Shown here: positions 1-9,446 of the stretch, in pieces
Position numbering within the stretch: the stretch's first letter is position 1
Layout: each line of letters begins with the position of its first letter
Source of the DNA: an uncultured bacterium
Lineage (GTDB): Bacteria; Patescibacteriota; Minisyncoccia; Phycocordibacterales; UBA5272
Length of the DNA: 39,832 nucleotides
Direction: 5' to 3'
NCBI GenBank assembly: GCA_903875555.1
Contig: CAIQWN010000033.1
Coordinates: 1 to 39,832, forward strand
The notes under the pieces: model-generated
What the model was told of the DNA's origin: nothing
Seen by the model: the letters and a program-made list of their open reading frames with translations, nothing else
The model's database searches: none
Made by a program: the position numbers and the translations under genes

Positions 1-116
1 ATAAAACAAGTTTTAGGAAAAATAGTTTCAAAAATTAAATTGATAATCCACATAAATATAAGTTTATTGTATTTATAAGAAAAATATAGTGTATAATTAA
101 TTTATAAATAATAAAT

Positions 117-1172
117 ATGTTCTCAATTTTTAATAAAACAAATAAAAAAGATGCAATCGGTATAGATATAGGTCCTTCATCTGTTAAAGTTGTTCAATTA
201 AGAAAGGAGGATGAAAGGATAGTGCTTGTTACTTATGGAGAAATAGAACTTGGTCCTTATGCTGGACTTGCACCATCTCAAGTTGCTATTTTAGGGGAAG
301 ATAAGATGACAGAAGTAATAAAAGATCTTTTAAAGGAAACAAAAGTAACTTGTAAAGAAGCTGTTATGGCTGTTGATTCTTCAGCTGCCTATGTTTCTAC
401 TATAACGGTTCCAAAACTTCCTCCAAATGAAGAGAAATTTATGATACCAATAGAAGCTAGGAAATATATTCCTATACCAATATCTGATGTTAAATTAGAC
501 TGGTGGCAAATACCAAGTAAAGAAGAAAATGACAGAACTAAGGAAATAGTTTTGGTTGCAGTAAAAAATGAAACATTAGAATCGTACGCTCGTATTGCTA
601 AGAATTTAGGTTTTGTTAATTTGGAAGTAGAAATAGAAGGTTTTAGTTTGGTTCGTAGTTTATTAAATAACAATCAAGGATTTTTTATTTTTGTTGATCT
701 TGGATCTATATATACAACAGTTAATGTGATTAAAGACGGTGTTGTTATCGATATGAATATTATAAATCATGGATCACAAGAAGGCACAGTACAACTTTCT
801 AAATCACTTTCCCTAACTGTTGAAACAGCAGAAGAAACAAAAAGAACTTTTGGATATGTTGGTGATAGTTCTAATGAGTATGTTAAAGAAATTTTAAAAC
901 TTTCGAGTTATCCACTGTTTGGTGAACTTGCTAGGCTTTTACTTATGTATGAAAGAAAGTATAATCAAGTAATAGAAGGAGTAGTTCTTTCTGGTGGAGG
1001 AGCAAAGGTCGCAGGTGTACTTGATGTATACAAAGATACAGTTCATAGTGATGCAGTTATTGCAACACCTTTTGATAAAATAGTTTATCCAGATTTTTTG
1101 AAAAATATAATTTCAAAAGTTGGACCAACTTATTCTGTGGCTGTTGGTCTTGCTCTTAAAAAACTACTATAA
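117..1172 (+). CDS. pilM: Type IV pilus assembly protein PilM (actin-like ATPase fold)
   Basis: N-term AIGIDIGPSSVKVVQL, FVDLGSIYTTVNV, VVLSGGGAKVAGV; first gene of a pilM-N-O order. Confidence 0.9.
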   Translation: MFSIFNKTNKKDAIGIDIGPSSVKVVQLRKEDERIVLVTYGEIELGPYAGLAPSQVAILGEDKMTEVIKDLLKETKVTCKEAVMAVDSSAAYVSTITVPKLPPNEEKFMIPIEARKYIPIPISDVKLDWWQIPSKEENDRTKEIVLVAVKNETLESYARIAKNLGFVNLEVEIEGFSLVRSLLNNNQGFFIFVDLGSIYTTVNVIKDGVVIDMNIINHGSQEGTVQLSKSLSLTVETAEETKRTFGYVGDSSNEYVKEILKLSSYPLFGELARLLLMYERKYNQVIEGVVLSGGGAKVAGVLDVYKDTVHSDAVIATPFDKIVYPDFLKNIISKVGPTYSVAVGLALKKLL

Positions 1173-1177
1173 TATTT

Positions 1178-1948
1178 ATGTCTTTTTCTGATCCAAATAT
1201 AAATAACACTAAACAACCCACCGAAGAGGCTTCGTATAACTTCGTTAATCGTAAAAAAGATGAGGGAATGGGTTTAGTACAGCTTTTACTTGTGATAGTA
1301 ACAGTTTTTGTGATTTTATTATCTCTTGGTTTGTATGGATATTCTTTTTATTTAAAAACAGAAATAGCTAAAGATACAGATATTTTAAAAAATAATGGAA
1401 AAGCATTAGATAAATTTAATTTATCAGAAATAAAATCACTCTCTTATCGCCTTAAAATGGCAAATGGTTTAATTGCTGAACATCAATATATTGGATCTTT
1501 GTTTAATATTTTAGAAAAAAGCATTGAGGGCAGGATCGTTTATAATAGTTTCAATTTGTCTTTCGATGACTCAAAAAATAAGTACAATCTTTCTTTACAA
1601 GGTGAAGGAGCAAATTATGAGTCTGTGATTAAACAAATTGATATTCTTAAATCAAAAACTTATTCAGATTATTTTTCTAATCTTGAAGTTAGATCAATTG
1701 TAAACAAACCAAACAGTATTAGTTTTAGTTTGAATATGGATGTAAGTTTAACAGGAGAAGATAAAATGAAAGACAATCCTTTGTTTAATTTGAATAATCA
1801 ACCATCTAATTCAAGTATAGATACTGGTACATCATCTATACCAATAGCAACATCTACACAAGATATTTTTAATATAGACACCTCAAATACAGTAAAGAAA
1901 AGTAATCTAAAGGTCGAGAGTATTAATTCGGGAAGAACTAATAATTAA
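1178..1948 (+). CDS. pilN: PilN-like type IV pilus membrane protein
   Basis: Single N-terminal TM plus coiled/ferredoxin-like region; position directly after pilM. Confidence 0.6.
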   Translation: MSFSDPNINNTKQPTEEASYNFVNRKKDEGMGLVQLLLVIVTVFVILLSLGLYGYSFYLKTEIAKDTDILKNNGKALDKFNLSEIKSLSYRLKMANGLIAEHQYIGSLFNILEKSIEGRIVYNSFNLSFDDSKNKYNLSLQGEGANYESVIKQIDILKSKTYSDYFSNLEVRSIVNKPNSISFSLNMDVSLTGEDKMKDNPLFNLNNQPSNSSIDTGTSSIPIATSTQDIFNIDTSNTVKKSNLKVESINSGRTNN

Positions 1949-1952
1949 TAAT

Positions 1953-2543
1953 ATGTCAAAATCAATCGCTAATCTATTTTTAATAATCATAATTACCGCT
2001 TTATATATATTTGTAATTAATCCTTTACAGAAAGGCGATGGAACTATAGTTGGTCTTGATAAAAGTATAAGTGAACTTTCTTTTCAAAGAAACGATCTAA
2101 TAAATAATCAAGAACAAGTAAAAAATTTAACAGATAAAGCTAGTAAGTATGAATCAGAATATGAAATACTTAAAAAAGTAGAGTTAGGGAAAAGTGAAAG
2201 TGCAGAGCAGTCATTGCTGGCTATGATACCAAAATCAGTTGACCCTGTTAGAGTAGAGGAAGAGGTTTCTCGTATTTTGATAAATAGAGGATTTTCTTTG
2301 GATTCAATTTCTTATTCGCAAAATGGACAAACAATAAATAACAGGTATGGTTCTTATAATATTATTTTTACAACAAAAGGGGACTATAAAAGATTCAAAG
2401 ATCTTATAAATGATTTTGAAACAAGTAAGAGAATATATGTAATTAAATCAGTATCTTTTTCTTCACCTTCAGTATTAGATAGTAAGGCATCAACTGATAG
2501 CATGCCTTTCCAAGTTAAATTAGAAACCTATTATATGAATTAA
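1953..2543 (+). CDS. pilO: PilO-like type IV pilus protein
   Basis: Single N-terminal TM, coiled coil and C-terminal alpha/beta region; position after pilN. Confidence 0.6.
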   Translation: MSKSIANLFLIIIITALYIFVINPLQKGDGTIVGLDKSISELSFQRNDLINNQEQVKNLTDKASKYESEYEILKKVELGKSESAEQSLLAMIPKSVDPVRVEEEVSRILINRGFSLDSISYSQNGQTINNRYGSYNIIFTTKGDYKRFKDLINDFETSKRIYVIKSVSFSSPSVLDSKASTDSMPFQVKLETYYMN

Positions 2544-2547
2544 TTTT

Positions 2548-2883
2548 ATGAAATCAGAAGATATATTTAGTGGTAAAAAAGAAATAATAGTTGAATTTTT
2601 TATAGGAATATTATTTGTCGTTGGTGTTTATTATTTGTTTAATATAGTTAAGGATAGTTCTTCACCAGTAACAACAAATACAGCTGGTGCAAGTTCTGGT
2701 TCCAGTTTTAATAATCTTTTGCAAGATTTGGACAAAGACAAGATTAATTTAGATGAAAAGACTTTTCAACAGAGTAATCTTTTTGGACAAATGAAAGATT
2801 TTTCTAGAACGATTTTGCCAAGTAACACCCCAGGTCGTGACAACCCATTCAATATATATGTTACTCCTAGATCTTCTAATTAG
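2548..2883 (+). CDS. Small membrane protein in the pilP position (TM plus C-terminal GRDNPF motif)
   Basis: 111 aa, one TM, ends PGRDNPFNIYVTPRSSN; lies between pilO and pilB. Confidence 0.55.
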   Translation: MKSEDIFSGKKEIIVEFFIGILFVVGVYYLFNIVKDSSSPVTTNTAGASSGSSFNNLLQDLDKDKINLDEKTFQQSNLFGQMKDFSRTILPSNTPGRDNPFNIYVTPRSSN

Positions 2884-4612
2884 TCAAAATAGAATAAGTG
2901 AAGATATTGCGAAAGAAATAAAAAATGACCTTGAAAAAAATAATGACGAGGTCATTGATAATTTACTTTCAAAACTATATATCACAGGTGAAGAATTAAC
3001 ACAGATTAGATCTGTTCTATATGGTTATCCAATTTATAAAGGTGAAATAAAAAAAGATGCTGAATTGTCTAAATTTATTAGTACAATACAAGCAAAGTCT
3101 TGGATGGCTCTTCCCCTTGAAGTAAAAGACGATGTTGTTTATGTTGGGGTTGTTGATCCAGACAGGGGAAATATTTTAAGTAGTTTGCAATTTTTATTTG
3201 GTGGCGAGCATCGTGCATATAAAATATTTTTAATTTCCTTTGATGATTTTAAAAATTATTTAGGTGGAGATTTTATTATTTCTGATGTTAAAGATAATGT
3301 AAATGGTAAAAATAATATAGACGATAAAGTAAAACTTTCAAAAATTAATGAGAAAGACGCCAATGAAGTTGATTTAGGTAATAATGACACTGTTGATTTA
3401 ACAGACGTAGATGCAATACTTGACGATAAATTAGAAAAGAAGGCTGTACCAATGATTTTAAATATTTTACTTCGTTATGCAATAGATCATAATGCCTCAG
3501 ATATTCATATAGAAGATTCAGGAAGCTCAGTAAGAGTAAGGTGTCGTGTCGATGGTGTTTTAAATACAGTTATTTCTTTACCAATAAAAGTTCATTCAAT
3601 GATTGTTGCTAGAGTAAAAATTCTTTGCGCAATGAAACTTGATGAAAAAAGAAAACCACAAGACGGTCGTTTTAGTACAAAATTAAATGATAGAAATATT
3701 GACTATCGTGTTTCTACTTTCCCTGGATATTATGGTGAAAAAGTCGTGATAAGAGTGCTTGATAGTTATAAAGGTGTTAGAGAATTAAAGTCTCTTGGTT
3801 TTTCTATTTCACAAATAGCACAAATTAGAGATGCCCTAACTAAACCTTATGGTATTGTTTTGATCTCTGGTCCAACAGGTTCTGGTAAAACAACAACGCT
3901 TTATTCTATGCTTAATGAAATAGATAGAGATCATAGAAATGTTGTTTCTCTTGAAGATCCGATAGAATATAACGTTCCAAATATGAATCAGTCACAAATA
4001 TTTCCAGAGATTGGTTATACTTTTGCAACAGGTCTTCGTTCTATTTTGCGTCAAGATCCAGACGTGATAATGGTTGGAGAAATTCGTGATGCAGAAACAG
4101 CAGAACTCGCAATACAAGCTGCGCTTACAGGTCACTTAGTGTTCTCGACAATTCACACCAATACAGCGGTGGGAGTTATTACTCGTTTACTTGATATGGG
4201 TGTTGAGCCGTTTTTGATTGCACCAACACTTATTTTAACTATTGGACAAAGATTAGTTAGAAAAATAGATGATACTTGTGCGAGTCCTCTTCCTATGGAT
4301 GTAGGTATGAAGGCAATGATCGATGAAGAATTTAAAGAGTTAGGCGATGAATTCAAATCAAAATTAAAATTAGACAGACCATTTAATAATGCTGTGGGTA
4401 ATGAAAATAATCCAAGTGGTCTTAAAGGAAGAATACCAGTTTTGGAAGTTTTGGAATTAAATAATGAGATACAGGAATGTATTGTTGCTAAGAAGGGTGA
4501 AGATGAAATTACAGATGTTGCTAGAAAATTTGGAATGATAACAATGAGACAAGATGCGATGTTGAAGTCTATGGAGGGTATAGTACCTTTCTCAGAAATC
4601 CACGAGTTATAA
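2858..4612 (+). CDS. pilB: Type IV pilus assembly ATPase PilB/GspE
   Basis: Walker A GPTGSGKTTTLYSML, Asp box VVSLEDPIEY, Walker B DPDVIMVGEIRD, HTNTAVG. Internal ATG at 2858 preferred over the GTG at 2837. Confidence 0.93.
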   Translation: MLLLDLLISQNRISEDIAKEIKNDLEKNNDEVIDNLLSKLYITGEELTQIRSVLYGYPIYKGEIKKDAELSKFISTIQAKSWMALPLEVKDDVVYVGVVDPDRGNILSSLQFLFGGEHRAYKIFLISFDDFKNYLGGDFIISDVKDNVNGKNNIDDKVKLSKINEKDANEVDLGNNDTVDLTDVDAILDDKLEKKAVPMILNILLRYAIDHNASDIHIEDSGSSVRVRCRVDGVLNTVISLPIKVHSMIVARVKILCAMKLDEKRKPQDGRFSTKLNDRNIDYRVSTFPGYYGEKVVIRVLDSYKGVRELKSLGFSISQIAQIRDALTKPYGIVLISGPTGSGKTTTLYSMLNEIDRDHRNVVSLEDPIEYNVPNMNQSQIFPEIGYTFATGLRSILRQDPDVIMVGEIRDAETAELAIQAALTGHLVFSTIHTNTAVGVITRLLDMGVEPFLIAPTLILTIGQRLVRKIDDTCASPLPMDVGMKAMIDEEFKELGDEFKSKLKLDRPFNNAVGNENNPSGLKGRIPVLEVLELNNEIQECIVAKKGEDEITDVARKFGMITMRQDAMLKSMEGIVPFSEIHEL

Positions 4613-4639
4613 GCAAAAAATTACCACATATGCTTCGTT

Positions 4640-4699
4640 AAAAGAAATTTTTATTTCGTCGCCGTACTAAATGTACGACTTCTTATAAAAATTTCTTTT
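4640..4699. repeat. Nested palindrome (15-bp outer stem, CGTAC/GTACG inner stem)
   Basis: aaaagaaatttttat (4640-4654) / ataaaaatttctttt (4685-4699); core resembles 36357-36395. Confidence 0.75.
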
Positions 4700-4788
4700 G
4701 CCTTGCCTCTGCTGTATTTTAATGTTTGTAAAATTCTAATTTTTGTGTTTCAATTCTAAATGAACTAACTTTGTTGAAAGGATAGAAT

Positions 4789-4926
4789 GTGAAATCTTAC
4801 GAGTGGAGTAAACCAAAGTTTGTTTCTTACTGGCCGATCATACTTGTTTATGGTTTTGCTTTGGTTGGATTGATAGACATGCTTACGATGATTCCATTTA
4901 AGTGGTTATATCATTTGTTTTTTTAA
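4789..4926 (+). CDS. Small membrane protein, 45 aa, GTG start (not in the ORF track)
   Basis: VKSYEWSKPKFVSYWPIILVYGFALVGLIDMLTMIPFKWLYHLFF; SD-like GAAAGGA upstream and a hairpin plus T-run downstream (aaaggtg...caccttttt). Confidence 0.5.
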   Translation: MKSYEWSKPKFVSYWPIILVYGFALVGLIDMLTMIPFKWLYHLFF

Positions 4927-4949
4927 TTTCAATATTCAGATGATAAAAA

Positions 4950-4977
4950 GGTGGTGTCGCCCGCATCACCTTTTTGT
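4950..4977 (+). terminator. Rho-independent terminator of the 45-aa ORF
   Basis: aaaggtg-gtgtcgcccgcat-caccttttt. Confidence 0.6.
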
Positions 4978-5061
4978 ATTTTGTATTTTTTCTGCGTTGT
5001 TCTGCGTTCCGTCTGCGAGTGTCCGCACTTTGATTGTCCACAACTGACATTTCATAATGAG

Positions 5062-5070
5062 TGTTATAAT
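5062..5070 (+). promoter_or_regulatory. Extended -10 TGTTATAAT, 6 nt before the pilT ATG
   Basis: tgttataat then tttatt then ATG 5077. Confidence 0.7.
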
Positions 5071-5076
5071 TTTATT

Positions 5077-6135
5077 ATGAATTATGAAACTGAACTCGAT
5101 GATTTAATAATGACTTTAGTTAAAGAATCTGGATCGGATCTACATCTTACTGTGGGGACATTTCCAACTGTTCGTATTAACGGTGAACTTATTTCTTTAA
5201 CAAGAAAAAATGAAGTTACAGCAGAAGATAATGTTGGTTATCTTAATGCTATGATTTCTGAAAAATTATTTACTAATTTTGTTATCAAACAAGAATTAGA
5301 TTTTTCTTATGAACATAAAAAGGAGTATCGTCTTCGTTGCAATGCTTCTTTCCAAAAAGGTGTTATTTCTATAGCGATGCGTTTGGTTGTTAAAGCAAAA
5401 AGTATAGAAGAATTAAATCTTCCAACACAGTTACTTGATTTTGCATCAAGAAAAGAAGGTTTCTTTTTGGTTGTTGGTCCTGTTGGCCAAGGAAAATCAA
5501 CAACATTGTCAGCAATGATTTCTCATATTAATACTTTAGAAAAAAGACACATTGTAACCATTGAAGATCCAATAGAATATGTTTATACACAAGACAAATC
5601 TTTAATAGAACAAAGAGAAGTTGGTATAGACACAGAAAGTTTCCACGAAGCTCTAAGACGTGCCTTTAGACAAGATATGGATGTGATCATGGTTGGAGAA
5701 ATGCGTGATAAAGAAACAATGGCGACCGCTGTTACCGCAGCTGAGACAGGGCATTTAGTTTTGGCTACACTTCACTCAAATTCAGCAGCGCAAACAATAG
5801 ATAGAATAATAGATACATTCCCAGGTGATCAACAAAATCAAATTAGATCACAATTAGCAGCAACTCTTATCGGCATCTTGTCACAAAGATTACTTCCAAG
5901 TATTTCAGGTGGGATGATTCCTGCTTGTGAACTTTTACTTAACACAAAAGCCGTAGCGAACCTTATTCGTGAAAACAGAACTTATGAAATAGATATGTTA
6001 ATAGAAACTGGTTCATCAGAAGGTATGATTGATATGGATAGACACTTAGCAGAACTTGTAAAGAGTGGGCAAGTTTTGAAAGATGTCGCTCGTAAATATT
6101 CAAATAAGACAAGTTTATTTGATAAACTTATTTAA
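5077..6135 (+). CDS. pilT: Type IV pilus retraction ATPase PilT
   Basis: GPVGQGKSTTLSAMI, IVTIEDPIEYV, DMDVIMVGEMRD, TLHSNSAAQTIDRIID. ATG 5077 preferred; the 5' extension in the ORF track crosses the promoter. Confidence 0.93.
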   Translation: MNYETELDDLIMTLVKESGSDLHLTVGTFPTVRINGELISLTRKNEVTAEDNVGYLNAMISEKLFTNFVIKQELDFSYEHKKEYRLRCNASFQKGVISIAMRLVVKAKSIEELNLPTQLLDFASRKEGFFLVVGPVGQGKSTTLSAMISHINTLEKRHIVTIEDPIEYVYTQDKSLIEQREVGIDTESFHEALRRAFRQDMDVIMVGEMRDKETMATAVTAAETGHLVLATLHSNSAAQTIDRIIDTFPGDQQNQIRSQLAATLIGILSQRLLPSISGGMIPACELLLNTKAVANLIRENRTYEIDMLIETGSSEGMIDMDRHLAELVKSGQVLKDVARKYSNKTSLFDKLI

Positions 6136-6140
6136 TTATT

Positions 6141-7361
6141 ATGATTTTTAAATACATTTGTATAAATCAAGAAAATAATCGCGTTGAGGGTACTATTGAT
6201 TCCAAAAATTTAGATACAGCAATTTCAGAATTACAAAAGAAAGACCTAACAGTTATTTCTATTAAGGAAGGAATACAAAAAGGAAGGAATGAAAAAAATG
6301 TTTCGGTTGATAGTGCTTTGTTTAAACAAAAAATAACAGTAAAAGACGTTGTTATTTTTTCAAGACAGATAGCTATCTTGTTTGAGGCTGGTGTTTCTGC
6401 TCTTAAATCTTTTAGATTGCTCGCTACAGAAAACACAAATAGAACATTCGCATTAGAGTTAACAAAAATTGCAGATTTTATTGAGTCTGGTACATCTCTT
6501 TCTAATTCACTTGGAAAAAATCCAGATCTATTTCCTCCTTTTTATGTGAATATGGTGAAGGCTGGCGAAGAAAGTGGAAAATTAAATGATACTTTTATGT
6601 ATTTGGCGGATCATCTTGATCGTGAATATGAATTATCACAAAAAATTAGAAAAGCGGTAACATATCCGATATTCGTGGTCGCAACATTTATAATAGTGCT
6701 AACGATAATGCTTCTTTTTGTTGTTCCAAAAATTTCTGGTATGTTTGCTGAACAAAACATGACGCTACCTTTAGTGACTCGTATAGTTATTGGGCTATCA
6801 AACTTTGTTGTCGATTATTTTATCTACGCTTTTCCTTGTTTGATTTTCTTTTTATGGGTTTGTTATAAATATAATAAAACAGAAAACGGCAAAAGATATT
6901 TTGATTCTCGTAAATTGGAAATTCCTCTACTTAATGATTTTTATAAAAAAGCATTTCTTACAAGACTCTCTGATAATATGAATACAATGATAACATCAGG
7001 TGTGCCAATTGTTCATGCTCTAGAAATTACTGCAAATGTTTTAGATAATTTAATATATAGGGATATGGTTATTCGTATTTCTAAAAAAGTAGAATCAGGT
7101 GTTCCTTTTTCTAAAGCTTTGTACGACGAAGAAGAGATACCAAATATTTTAGTGCAAATGGTTAGAATTGGTGAGGAGACTGGTAAGATTGGTTATGTTT
7201 TGAAAAATTTAGCGAACTTCTATAAAAGAGAGTTGGATAATAGTATTGATAATCTGATTTCTCTAATTGAACCTATAATGATTGTAGGGTTAGGTATTGG
7301 TGTTGGTGGGCTTGTAGCGGCGATTCTTCTTCCAATGTATAGTTTGGCCTCGAATCTATAA
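6141..7361 (+). CDS. pilC: Type IV pilus inner-membrane platform protein PilC/GspF
   Basis: Two T2SSF-like repeats (FSRQIAILFEAGVSALKSFRLL; LSDNMNTMITSGVPIVHALEI), MVKAGEESGKL / MVRIGEETGKI. Confidence 0.93.
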   Translation: MIFKYICINQENNRVEGTIDSKNLDTAISELQKKDLTVISIKEGIQKGRNEKNVSVDSALFKQKITVKDVVIFSRQIAILFEAGVSALKSFRLLATENTNRTFALELTKIADFIESGTSLSNSLGKNPDLFPPFYVNMVKAGEESGKLNDTFMYLADHLDREYELSQKIRKAVTYPIFVVATFIIVLTIMLLFVVPKISGMFAEQNMTLPLVTRIVIGLSNFVVDYFIYAFPCLIFFLWVCYKYNKTENGKRYFDSRKLEIPLLNDFYKKAFLTRLSDNMNTMITSGVPIVHALEITANVLDNLIYRDMVIRISKKVESGVPFSKALYDEEEIPNILVQMVRIGEETGKIGYVLKNLANFYKRELDNSIDNLISLIEPIMIVGLGIGVGGLVAAILLPMYSLASNL

Positions 7362-7400
7362 CTAGTTAATAGCCAATAGCCACTAGGGTTTAGGAAATAC

Positions 7401-7443
7401 AAATTCAAACGCGGTTTCGCGAAGCGAAACCGCGTTTGAATTT
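7401..7443. repeat. Perfect 20-bp hairpin, loop GAA (copy 1 of a family)
   Basis: aaattcaaacgcggtttcgc gaa gcgaaaccgcgtttgaattt. Confidence 0.85.
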
Positions 7444-7608
7444 CACTATTGGTTATTAACACATTCGGCTTGCTAGCCTCAGTGTCTTCGTCATCTTCAT
7501 TCCTCGACCTATTGGCTAACAACTAGTCCAGATATCCACCTTATTCCTTTGCTTTTATTTGTGTAGGTTATATACTGTATTTAATTACTAAACAAGTAAA
7601 AACAAATT

Positions 7609-8226
7609 ATGAATATATTTAATTACTCAAATAAACAAGTTCGCGGTTTTACACTTATCGAATTGCTAGTGGTGATTGCTATTATAGGTCTTCTATCAAC
7701 TGTTATTGCACAACCAGTTACACAAGCATTTAAAAAAGCTCGTGATGGTAAAAAGATTTCAGATATTCACGCAATAGAAGCAGCTCTTCAATCTTACGCA
7801 ACAGCAAATGGTGGTTATTACCCTAATACTTTAGCGGATCTTGTTACATCTAAAGATTTACCAAAATTACCAACAAATGCAGATGGTGCGACTGTATTAA
7901 GAGATAAATATATGTATGTGGTTTATCAAAATAGTGATGTTCCACCTAAAAATATGGGTTATCATTTAGGTGTTAAATTAGAAGTAAATGGACCAGCTCT
8001 TGATGATGACAAAGATTGTACTGGTTTATCTGGAACTACTCCTTGTTTGGTTTATTCAGGTACAGCAGTTGCTACAAATGTTGGTTCTACTGGTTTTTCG
8101 ACAGGTGCTAATGTGGCTTACAGTGGTTCTGCTGATTTTGATGGTGCGGATCTTGGTTCTAAAGAAAATTGTTCATCTACAGTTTTCTTTGGTACAGGTG
8201 CTTGTATCTACGATTTAACACAATAA
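7609..8226 (+). CDS. Type IV major pilin-like protein
   Basis: Class III signal RGFTLIELLVVIAIIGLLSTVIAQPV. Confidence 0.85.
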   Translation: MNIFNYSNKQVRGFTLIELLVVIAIIGLLSTVIAQPVTQAFKKARDGKKISDIHAIEAALQSYATANGGYYPNTLADLVTSKDLPKLPTNADGATVLRDKYMYVVYQNSDVPPKNMGYHLGVKLEVNGPALDDDKDCTGLSGTTPCLVYSGTAVATNVGSTGFSTGANVAYSGSADFDGADLGSKENCSSTVFFGTGACIYDLTQ

Positions 8227-8237
8227 TAATTGTCCCT

Positions 8238-9014
8238 GTGTTTTACTTTCTTTCGTTTATTTTTGGATCAGCTATTGGGAGTTTCGTTAATGTGATAGTT
8301 GCGAGACTTGGTGTTTCGTCAATAGTTAAAGGTAGAAGCAAATGTCTTCACTGTAATACAACTCTTTCTTGGAAGGAGTTGTTTCCAGTTTTGTCTTATG
8401 TTATTCAAGATGGTAAGTGTAAAACATGTGATTCTAAATATGGATTTGAGCATTTAGTTGTAGAAATATTTTTTGGCCTATTATTTATTTGCGTCTATTA
8501 TTTCATTTTACTTGGACAAATTGATAAAACTCATCAATTATTTTGGCTTATTTATTATACTTTGTTTTTTATCACATTAGGCACTGTTACTCTCTACGAT
8601 CTTAAACATAAAGTTATCCCAATAAATTATTTTCTAGGTTTTTTTACTCTAACTCTTATTGAATTGTTTTTGAGATATCAAAGTGAGGGAAATTTAGTTG
8701 TTTTTTTGTCTCCACTTGTTGTTTCTTTCCCATTTCTTTTACTTTTTGTTATGTCTCGTGGAAAGTGGCTTGGCTTTGGTGATGTACTTATGCTTATTGC
8801 TGTGGGTTCGTTTTTTGAATTGCTTCAAGGTATCACTGTGTTTTTCTTTTCTGTTTGGATAGGGGCGATAGTTGGTTTGATTTTGAAGTTTATAAATAAA
8901 AAAGTAAAAATGAAGACAGAGATACCGTTCATTCCATTTATTGCGGTTGCGATAATAATTGTTTTATTTACAGATACTGATGTTTTTGGTTTGATTAATG
9001 GACTGTCTTTATAA
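8238..9014 (+). CDS. pilD: Prepilin peptidase PilD (A24 family)
   Basis: GSAIGSFVNVI, CxxC pairs (CLHC, CKTC), TLYDLKHKVIP and GFGDVLMLIAVG aspartates. GTG start at 8238 inferred. Confidence 0.85.
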   Translation: MFYFLSFIFGSAIGSFVNVIVARLGVSSIVKGRSKCLHCNTTLSWKELFPVLSYVIQDGKCKTCDSKYGFEHLVVEIFFGLLFICVYYFILLGQIDKTHQLFWLIYYTLFFITLGTVTLYDLKHKVIPINYFLGFFTLTLIELFLRYQSEGNLVVFLSPLVVSFPFLLLFVMSRGKWLGFGDVLMLIAVGSFFELLQGITVFFFSVWIGAIVGLILKFINKKVKMKTEIPFIPFIAVAIIIVLFTDTDVFGLINGLSL

Positions 9015-9040
9015 TTTTATTACGAGATTTGTATTCTAGG

Positions 9041-9398
9041 TGTCATTCCCGTGAAAACGGGAATCTAGGTTAGAATTAAATAATGAAAATGTATTATGTA
9101 TATTTGCTCGCAAGTGGAAGAAACGGAACTTTATATATTGGAGTTACAAATGATTTGAAAAGAAGAGTATATGAACATAAACAAAAGATTATAAAAGGAT
9201 TTACAGAAAAGTATAATGTAAATAATTTAGTTTGGTATGAACAAACAGAAGATGTAAACTCAGCAATTCAAAAAGAAAAAGAAATAAAAAAGTGGAATCG
9301 TAACTGGAAAATAGAGTTAATAGAGAAAGATAATTACGAGTGGAAAGATTTGTATGATGATTTATAGAACCTAGATTCCCGTTTTCACGGGAATGACA
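9041..9398 (+). mobile_element. Putative GIY-YIG-encoding repeat element with 31-bp inverted repeats
   Basis: tgtcattcccgtgaaaacgggaatctaggtt (9041-9071) / aacctagattcccgttttcacgggaatgaca (9368-9398), perfect reverse complements around one ORF. Confidence 0.75.
9083..9367 (+). CDS. GIY-YIG nuclease domain protein (YhbQ/COG2827-like)
   Basis: MYYVYLLASGRNGTLYIGVTNDLKRRVYEH. Confidence 0.9.
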   Translation: MKMYYVYLLASGRNGTLYIGVTNDLKRRVYEHKQKIIKGFTEKYNVNNLVWYEQTEDVNSAIQKEKEIKKWNRNWKIELIEKDNYEWKDLYDDL

Positions 9399-9446
9399 AT
9401 ACAGTTTTCCACCTAAATTTAATTTTTCGTGTGTTAAAATTAAATA

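Noticed and set aside
4951-5076. 42-residue N-terminal extension of PilT in the ORF track
   Set aside because: It crosses a repeat tract and the extended -10; PilT homology starts at NYETELDDLI from ATG 5077.
7988-8218. 76-aa +1-frame ORF inside the pilin gene
   Set aside because: Leu/Val-rich frame shadow of the pilin; no independent start signal.
9041-9398. Calling the GIY-YIG unit a homing endonuclease intron/intein
   Set aside because: It lies between genes, interrupts no ORF, and has REP-like inverted termini, not intron or intein features.
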